A model generated the notes under the pieces. That model worked only from the letters and a program-made list of their open reading frames with translations, searched no databases and had not been told where the DNA came from. Below, piece after piece: positions 1-64,000 of a stretch of 64,000 nt of DNA (the first letter of the stretch is position 1; the number at the start of each line of letters is the position of its first letter). The translations under genes were made by a program, and so were the position numbers. Origin of the DNA: Oxyruncus cristatus (taxonomy: Eukaryota; Chordata; Aves; Passeriformes; Cotingidae); NCBI GenBank assembly GCA_013399855.1, contig VXAY01001005.1:209025-273024 (forward strand). Direction: 5' to 3'.

Positions 1-249
1 TCAAGAATGCAGCTGTCTTTGTGGCAGGCAGATTTATGGACGTAATTTTTACAACTGCTACTTTTTGTGATCATTTGCAGTTCACTCGTCTGCTAAATAC
101 AGCACAGCCATTAAAAATGTTATCCAAATTTCTCTTCACTGCTGCAAGTCACTGAGGAGTCGTGGCTTCCTTTGTTGATAGTACATACAGCTTCAAGTGT
201 TCCATGAAGGGATCAAACTGGCCAAGGGTCTGTCTATCTCTGCAGTCCC
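1..249. other. Window edge, nothing recognised
   Basis: Unremarkable sequence with no motif or coding signal that I can support. Confidence 0.5.
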
Positions 250-1660
250 TGCAAGGGCTCTCCACCCTGAGGACTTGAGCTTCTGCATAAGAAGTCCCTT
301 TGATCTTTCTCAGTCAAGCTTTCCTACATGTTTCTTGCACTCCATTATCCACAGGAGCCATCTCCTCTCCAGAGCTGGAGTGCTTCCAGCTGGGACCTGT
401 GGTCTCCACCAATTTATCCAACTCTTGCCTCAAGATCCCCTCCCTACCTGAGATTTTGTCAGTGCCTCAGGCACACTCCAGCTCCACTACTCCATTTCAT
501 GGCCCCCCTCTCCAACCCCATCCACAGCTTTCCCAGCCTGGTGGCCCCAGCATAGTTCTCTCAGACCCATTGTTGTTGGTCTTCCACCTTAGCTCAAGAC
601 CTCTTGCTCCCATCCTGCTTCCTTTGGAGCTGCAGCAGCCCCTTCACTTCTCCAGGTGAGGAGGCAGCTGTGGTGGGCTGGAGGCGGGGCAGTGGCTGCT
701 GCTCAGCCCAGCCCAGCCCAAGCAGCTGGGAAGGGCTAAAGGTGCTCCTTACCCAGACTACTCTCCAGACCCAGGGTTTCCTGGAGTGAAGCTGACCCAT
801 ACCCAGCTTTCAGCCTCCTCTTGGGTTCCAGCTGCTTGCAGAGGAGACCTGCCACAGCATGGATCTCAGCAGCTCTCCCCACCACACACAAGTGACCAGG
901 GCTTGTCCAGCCCCAGCCAGACCCCATGACAAGCCTGCCCATTCCAACACCATCCTGGCTATGGCTCTGAGCTGCCACGGGCCACAGCTGAGCCCCCACA
1001 AAGGGCTGAGGGACACCCACTGCTGTAGGAAGGCTAAATCTGGAAGATGTTCTGGGAAGAGCACGTCCATGTGGAGTGCACCCTGTCCCCAGCATGTGAG
1101 ACAGATGACAGGAAGTCCACATCCCACCAAAACCAACTTTATGTAGTGCTGGTCCAAGGCACCTGCAATGTTTGAAGCCACATCCACACATTTTACTGAG
1201 CATCTGCCTGCAGTGTGGGAGTGCAGATGAGCAGCCAGCAAAGCCCATGGCGCTAGAAATCTGTTTTGCTTGAACTGAGGGCAGAAAGGCCACATGGCAG
1301 TTTTCCAGCTAGAGCAGAAAGGGAGTGAGGGGACACATCCAGAGGCCCCAAACACATCGTTCTTAGCTTTTCTTCCATTAAAATTTGTGATCATCACAAC
1401 TGCAAGAAGTGGCAAAAACAGCATAGCAACTTCACAAATCTGGGGGAGCTGCTTTACGGAAAGACATTTGTCTTCATGATTGAGACCTTCCTTGGGCTGA
1501 TTAGGATAAGAAAGGTAATAAAAACCCCAAACCCAATCCCATGGAAACAGATTCAGGACATCCACCTTTAGCTTTATAATCTTACCAGGGACTGCAGTGA
1601 GCAACCAGTGCTGAGCCAGCTTCTTAAACCTCACTGAAAAATGAATTGGAATATTCTCCC
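250..1660. other. GC-rich block of unknown nature
   Basis: A block of about 1.1-1.4 kb, clearly richer in G and C than its surroundings, with few CpGs apart from GAGGCGGGGC and a short GCCCA run near 704-720. A 274-codon open frame lies on the minus strand at 810-1634, the longest in the window. It has no signal peptide or family motif I know, and overlapping open frames exist on both strands, which is typical of GC-rich low-stop DNA. It may be an unrecognised transposon copy, a pseudogene or a long non-coding exon. Confidence 0.45.
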
Positions 1661-4600
1661 CTTTTATTTTCTTTTTGCAGCTGGTACAAAATGCAGCTTA
1701 ATATCTTTTCCCCTTTTAATTAAATACACTGGTTAGCATTCTATTTCACAAGGCCTCTGAGCAACATATTGATACATGTATTACAGCCATCATACTTTCC
1801 CCTCCTCTCTAAAAAATCAGTTACCAGCCCTATCCTTGACAAAATGCTTGTGAAGAATAATACATTGGAAGTCAAATGTTATCTGCTAATTGACAGGATG
1901 GATTCAACAATGTAACCTTATCTTAGGTAGATAAACTTCTAAGGAAACTGAGCCAGAATGGCCAAATGAGATGTTTAAGATTCCTTTTTGCTGCAGAGGG
2001 TGTTGTTTTGATAGAGCATTTCAGTAGCAAAGGCTAAATGTGAAAGAGAGCAAAAGAGAGGCTCAGTCCCTTCGGTTGATATTCTTTCCTATCTCAGTAC
2101 TTTTCACAATAGGAAAAAATACCTGAGCAGGTCTGTAATTATGGCAGTAGAAAAAATGTTAAAAATTTGTTTCTTTTAATTCTTAGATTTTATATTTGTT
2201 TTTACACGTCAATAAATAATTCATAAAACTAGCCTAAAGTTAGCATATTTAACATACAACGTTAAGTTACAGATGTGAAATTCTCATTAAGGATTCACAT
2301 TAAAGTATCTGATCAAGGACAGCAGTAGCATACACCGAATATGAGATCCCCAGATATGTGAAAGCAGAGAAAGAGGAGAAGCACCACCCATGGAGGAGGA
2401 GATGATGGAGGAAAGAGAAATCCTGTCCCAATGTGTGTAGATTCTGAGTGGATTCTGAGGGATGAAAGAGCGTCCTGCAAATGGACTGGAAACTTTTCAT
2501 CCACACATTGTCAGGTATGCATGTTGTCCTGCCCCTACTTCTGATCAGTATTCAGAGATGTAGGCAGGGACCCTACCAACTGCACTGCACTTCTGTAAAA
2601 TTATTTGTTCTGACCTCAGAACAAATGTGGCAATAACTTAAAATGCATTCTCAACTGACATTTGCCTCCTGAAATTCCAGTTAACTCTAGGTCTGTGTTT
2701 TTTCACAGGTACAAGTGGAAGACCTTTCCATATGTCCAGAACTGGTTACCTCACACTAAACTTGCAGACAGAGCATTACTCAGAAGCATTAGTTAGCATT
2801 CGGGCAGGTAGATTCTACACAGGAGACTGACCTTCCATACAAAAGATAAATCATACTGCGAGATGGGTTTTCAAACAATATGAGGGGTAATTTTATTATG
2901 TTATAAACACTGCAAGAGAGTGTTCATTTGTAGACTTTGATATCAAGGTGGGGAGAAGAATAAATAAATATACTGATTTTGATGCAGATTAAGATCAAGT
3001 TTCCAAAATCCATGGCTTATGCCTTATCATCCAGGCCAGATCTGATCGCTCTGTGCGGTCATAGCAACTGAAGCCTGGCACAGTTGCTGGCTAAGCCTTT
3101 GCTTCTAGCTTCCAAAACACTTCCTTTTCTATCTCAAATTGTGATCTGATAAATTTATTCTAAACAGGATTACTAAAGAACTGAGATTATTTATTTACTG
3201 ATCTTGCTAGGTCTTCTCTGAAAAGGCCTTCTTCTTTGTAGAAATTGCATCTTCCCACTCTTGAGGCAGAAATACATAAACATAACCTTTCCAGGACAGA
3301 TTTCAGTAATTGTCTGACTGACAGCTGTATGACCTCTGAACATAAACTGTGTCCTGCAGCCTGTCCAGCTCAATGAAAATGTTAGTCCTGTCCAGAAAAA
3401 GAAGAAAATAAATGATGTGTGGTGCTTAGGTTGTACACCAATTTAAGGGATGCAGTACTCTTAAATGTACACCATACCACATTCTGAGTGGCACAGTTTC
3501 CTAAACTGGACATGAACTCCCTCTTTATCCAGGCCAAATATTTCAGGAAACAATCAACTCACTAGTGCTGTAGTGAACCTTGTTCACTGTGGCTGACTGA
3601 GCCCTTATAAATCTGTTCGAGATTCCATCCTGATTAGTGCATGCAAATGCTCTTACACCATTCTAAGACAAATTAATAGTGGAGGGAACACACAGAAGCC
3701 ATCACCCATCCCTTGACCTAACTGCTGTTTGTGGTGAAGGGAAGATGGCCAGAAGGGCGTCACTTCCTCCAGAATGACAGACTCAGCTTAGTAATGGCCT
3801 TCTACAAGACTCTCAGACTGATGTCCGACTGACTCAAGATGAGGCTTACAAAACTAATCCTAAGTCTATTGCAGTAAACCTCCACAGAAGAGGATCCAGA
3901 AGAATCCTGGATCTTGGTTCCTATAACAAACAAACAAACAAAAAGAAGTAATAAAAATAAACAAGGCCCATTCAGCATTCTACAGAGAATACTTAAAAGT
4001 GCCTCTTGTACATCAGGCATCTTCAGACAGAACAAGGAAGACAGAACTCAAGAGGGAACAGTTTTGTGGTATAGCAGGGAAATCAGAGAAAGGAAAATCC
4101 AATGCCTCAGATAAAAATGGTGTGCTTTTCCTCAAGAAATAAACTGAAGAAGTGTACAATAGAGAATTATAATAGCAGTGTTGGCTTCAGAAGGAAGTTC
4201 AGGTGCAGAAGGCGGTTCAGGTGCAGGAAAAGTGCATTTTAAGAAGACTGAAGGGAATTTTGTGTGCCAGGAATTCTACAGTCATCATGGGTGATGTTAG
4301 CTTTCGTGCAGCAGGAAAAGGAGAGAGAACCACAATAGCATTTGTTTCAGTGTACTCAGTTTGTCATTATAATCCAAAACACAAATGCTCTAGGAAGAAA
4401 AAATAATACTAAAAGCTGAAAAATAATGGGAAATGTATGAGGTTATAACTTGTGGTGTAAATTTATGGGGGAAAAGTCAACAGCCTTGCAATGACAGAGA
4501 AAATTACTCCATCTTTGACTTCTGATCTGAAGGGCAGTAAAATTTTGTGGTCAAACACAGATAGAAATGCCCATACTTTTAAAACAAATAATTGTTTTTT

Positions 4601-7600
4601 GAATCCTCATTTGTAAATAGAATAAAAAAGAAGAACCAAAATTAGTAAATAGCTTATAAAAATATTTAAGGGTTTCTGTACTTTCTTTAACATCTTACTC
4701 GTAACAGTAATGCTTATTTTTGTTAAACCAGAAACTATATTTTAACTCAGAAACAAGAAATATCTCCTGGGACTTGACCAGAGATTTCCATAACAAATTA
4801 TTTTTACTGTACCAAGTAAGAAAGGAATTACCTCTCAGCAACAGTGACCTATGCGCCAAGTTTTCTGAAATCACTTTCTTCTTTACATTTAAAAACATCA
4901 TGGCTTCAGATGAACTTCAGATAAAACCTTAAAAACTCAATGCAAGAAGGACATTTATTGTTATTATTGACTGGCTGTTAATGAAACAATTCCATGAAGT
5001 ACAGAATATTTTTGCTGCCATTAATTTCATTCTTGATCTACATTACTGCTTAGGCTAAAATATTATCTAATAATGTACATGACCATGTTCCTGAATTTTC
5101 ATTTTCCTTACTTCCTTATTTGCTTATATATGACAAACATTGCTGCCGCCAAGGACAGGATTCTAGCATAACTTGAAAGGAAACACCTTATATATATTTT
5201 GATGTAACTGACAAAGTAAACGTTAAGCATATAGAATTCTAGCAACTGTAAGTCAGGGAAGAGACAACTGTACCATGGGTATCAATCTTAAAAGCTGCAG
5301 TTTTATTTTACTAAATTATCTATGTTAAAAACAAAATCTGTGCCTGGTGTGGAATTTCACTGCATCAAGTGTTAAAATATTTTTGTTTTCATTACAAGCA
5401 GGAGAATGCATGTAGAACAAGTGTTAAGAAACATGACAATAAATTAGAATATAATTTACAAAAGCAAAAATAATAATAATAATGTAACAGTGTACCACAT
5501 TAATACTGAGTATAAAATAATAAGCAACTAATCACAATAATACAAAGGTAATTTCAGTCTGTATTATTAAGGATATCTATGTGACATTCACCCCATTATA
5601 AAGTTCCTAAGAAAATGGACTATTTTTGGATGTATACACCTTGAGGGATTAATCTCTAGATTTTTCTTTCTGCTTTGATCTTCTTCAGCCGATAGTATTG
5701 CTCGGTGGAAGTACTGGCACCAGATTCATTTCTGCATTTTGTATTCTCCTATTTGATTCTAGGCCTGTCATATTTATAGCCTGCACAAATAGTCCTTTTG
5801 TCACTAATAAGGAATATTTAGCTTAGGTTACATAGATGGCTACAGTGTAGCAGCAGCAATGAACTGTGCTGTGGAAACTGATTATTCTTCTCTGAATTAG
5901 GTTTCATATTTTAGTCTTAGTCTAAAGTGTTGCTTAATTTGTAAATCCACATACATTCTGTATTTTGTTCCCTTTAACAATACAATTCAATGTTGCTCCA
6001 GGGAGTTCTTTAAATTCCATTCTCAGTGCTGTTACATTGCAGAGTAAACATCGGAATCCCTGGTGTTCTAGCACCAGTAAGAGAGCAAAACGTGTCTTTG
6101 GAAACACTCCTTACAATTTTAATGTCCTAAGTGAGGTAAAAGAGGAAAAGGTTTCTTTAAATACACAGAAAACCCTTTTCTTGTTAGCGAAAAGACACAT
6201 TAGCTGATAAACAAAATGATGCCCTGGAGAAAACCAGACCCTGATACAAAGAGGCTTCTTGCTCAGGGAATGCCGTTTAACAACCCCTTATCCTTTCTTC
6301 ATATTTCTGACCTAGCCAGGGCACGCTAGCACCAAGACGTTTTGTCAAAAGGATATAGAAAGTCAATTCACTTAACAGAGAAGGACTGCATACTGCCCTT
6401 ACTCCCTATGTGCAATTCCCAGAGACTGGGATTTTTTATCTACCGGTGTCAGTTTTAACAGAAGTTGTTTACATGGTGATGAGAGCAACAGACAGTAAGC
6501 ACATGTAAATACACATAAGCCAACTGTAAATTAATTCCACTGGTCACAAGTGTATGAAAGTGGAAATACTAGCAAGAGGTAGCAGATGACAGGAATTTGA
6601 TGGTCATGAGTACAAGGGCTACGCAAAACCCCACGGACAGATTGTCAATATGTTTGGGGGATTTCATAGTATGAGTCCTGTTAACAGTATCTATTGTTCC
6701 ATGTTAATTCACATTAGTAAATAGTGTGCAATATATTTGGCTTGTTATTGGTAAAATACATTGGTACACTTCAATCTCATATTTTGAAATTATTTTTCAC
6801 TGAAAAGATTACTTTTCTTAAAAAAGTGCTATTTGAGTTAGAATTTGTAACACATTATTGTTCACATAATTTTAATTGCATTACAACAAAGGAGGCATAG
6901 TTGGACACAAAAGCACATTCATCAAGTACCTGCTGTAAAATGCAAGTGTTCAAGTACAATATATTAATATAAACAAGTACCTACTTTCCTTATCTCCTTG
7001 TTGAGTCTGTTACTGAAAAGCAAAGGTGAAGAGGAGCATGACAATTAACTTCCTTATGCTAGATTCCTGATTGTAGCTTCTCTAAGTAGTTTGGTTTAAC
7101 TTTTAAAAATGCAACTATTACTAAAATATAGTAATATGAAATAAGTGGAGTATGGCAGTGAATAGTTAAGGCATCTAGCCTCTAATCCAGAGGCATGAGT
7201 TTGTTCCAATCTCATGCTGAAAGCTGTCCCCTGCTTTAAATATGGTCCAGCTTTAAATATGCACCTGGTCATTTAGGGAAAGGTTGACAGAATTCATTCC
7301 ATCCACCCCTTTTCCAGTGTGCCTTACTCCTGATAGTCCAACAGGCCTCTTGGCTCAAGCACACTTCTGACTTGAACAGAATTTAGATTCCTCCATGAGT
7401 CATTTATTCTTTGGTTGTAATCCTTGCCCACTCAGATGTGGTCTCCTGAACAGAACATTCTCTTTTCTTTTTTTCCATAAAAAATACCTCTGCTACGGTA
7501 TCAAAAAAGGGAACACTTGGAATACATTCAGCTGTGCAAAGGATTGTTGCTATTACACAGTGGGCTTATCTTTTGCATTCAAATTCCTTAGTTTTGGAGA

Positions 7601-7834
7601 AGCAAAAGTAACATGTAAACCAGATCTAGATGCCCACAAAGTTGTTTCTTCTTTGTGGCTGGTGTTGTAAACAACAGTGAGCTGGAGTCGAAGTGTAAGT
7701 TCTAAGCAACCTGTATGGTAGAAGGGAAGGAGCTGGCAATAAAGTCTTCACTTCTATTGGAGTCTGCCTCCTCCATGATATTGAAATATGTTCCCTTTCA
7801 GTGGAAATCTCAGTTTCACTTGGACAATGGTAAG
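1661..7834. other. 3'UTR extension or intergenic DNA, no gene seen
   Basis: AT-rich sequence with no recognisable exon, RNA gene or transposon. Open frames are short and without family features. In mammals the gene beyond the 3' end of ADAMTS6 is CWC27; I see no CWC27 exon here. A TAA microsatellite at about 5469-5482, a short CAAA run at about 3927-3942 and a 12-base direct repeat near 4196-4225 are the only simple repeats. Confidence 0.6.
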
Positions 7835-8597
7835 ATGGCTATAATCCTGCAATGCAGATTTCATTTTATTTCATAGCACACTTGTATTTTGTGCACCACT
7901 GCAATAACTGTTGCATCTCTTGAAACTAAGTCCCTCATGGTTATTCTATTTAATGTAGCTTTATATAAGGCTCACAGCAGTGTTCAGGAAATATGGATTA
8001 CTCCATAGGGAATTAGGTGGAATGAAGGAAAAATAATTATTTTTCTAAAAAATTTCTTCTCCTTAAATAACATTTCGAAGCTCCTTTTATAATTTAAATT
8101 GTGGTGTTGTGTCGAGAGATAAAGTAGTTAACATTTTTAAGCTATGACTTAACATTTTTTTTTGATTCTTCTTTACTTCCATAGTAGACCAAGTCATAAG
8201 AACTACATCTTAAACAGTTTTAAATAGAAATGGATTCAGTGTCATTGCTAAGTCCATAATAAAAATTATTTTAATGGTCCAAGGAGGTAAACAGACTATT
8301 GGATTCAGTCAAAGGAACACAAATGTTCCACAGTAAGCTACTCTATATGTGTTGTGTGCATTTTTCTAACTTGGCATCCCCTCATTATACTGTGACCAGC
8401 ACTTTGGATTAATAAATCCCACTTCACAGAAGTTAAAATAATATTGAAATCCTGTCAGCTGGGGCTGACCAGTGGTTATGTTTTCCACAGGGTAATGCAT
8501 TTGCAAGGACATCAATCTCATTCCGCTGTGTGGCTCTCTTCGATGAACACTCTTCCACAATGGTAATAACAAGGCACATTCTTGTGCTTTCTGTGGG
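7835..8597 (-). other. ADAMTS6: ADAMTS6 3'UTR (distal end uncertain)
   Basis: AT-rich sequence directly downstream of the stop. The first canonical AATAAA on the transcript strand lies at 7865-7870, so the shortest canonical 3'UTR would be about 750 bases. An ATTAAA variant occurs nearer, at about 8269-8274. The human gene has a long 3'UTR as I recall, so later signals may also be used. The end is inferred from the motif only. Confidence 0.4.
7865..7870 (-). promoter_or_regulatory. Candidate polyadenylation signal
   Basis: AATAAA on the minus strand, the first after the ADAMTS6 stop. Cleavage would be expected 10-30 bases further, near 7840. Such hexamers are frequent in AT-rich DNA, so this is only a candidate. 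Confidence 0.35.

Positions 8598-64000
<55,403 letters not shown>

Noticed and set aside
810..1634. 274-codon open frame on the minus strand as a protein-coding gene
   Set aside because: It has no family motif, overlaps other open frames on both strands in GC-rich DNA, and lacks a clear coding pattern. It is described as part of an unknown block instead.
1..8597. Exons of the neighbouring gene CWC27 or another downstream gene
   Set aside because: No matching peptide or splice pattern was seen on either strand.

Overview
This is a window of vertebrate nuclear DNA, most likely from a bird. It is AT-rich and non-coding over about 97% of its length. The retroelements are CR1 LINEs and a fragment of an LTR type I know from avian endogenous retroviruses. 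The rest is long introns with small exons and canonical GT-AG splice sites. I see no bacterial, plasmid or CRISPR features.

The window carries the 3' half of one gene on the minus strand, recognised as ADAMTS6, a secreted metalloprotease with thrombospondin repeats. Fifteen exons were found between 63803 and 8598. Their joins keep one reading frame across 1,984 coding bases, giving 660 residues and a TGA stop at 8598-8600. In transcript order they encode the disintegrin-like module, the first thrombospondin type 1 repeat (TSP1-1), the cysteine-rich module, the spacer, TSP1-2 to TSP1-5, and the C-terminal PLAC module. The signal peptide, propeptide and zinc protease domain lie beyond base 64000. 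All exons look intact, with no frameshift or premature stop.

Layout: 1-8597 is 3'UTR and downstream DNA, including an unexplained GC-rich block at about 250-1660. From 8598 to 63803 exons alternate with introns of 1.1 to 9.9 kb. Three CR1 fragments lie in introns in the same orientation as the gene; the largest, about 2.05 kb, keeps recognisable endonuclease and reverse-transcriptase remnants. One retroviral LTR fragment lies in antisense orientation. Several hairpins and simple repeats are scattered through the introns.

I found no previously undescribed biological system. The observations most worth checking are an in-frame tandem splice acceptor, the loss of the O-fucosylation signature in the last two TSP1 repeats, a perfect 14-bp-arm palindrome, the GC-rich 3'-flank block, and a stem-loop cluster at the 5' edge of the large CR1.
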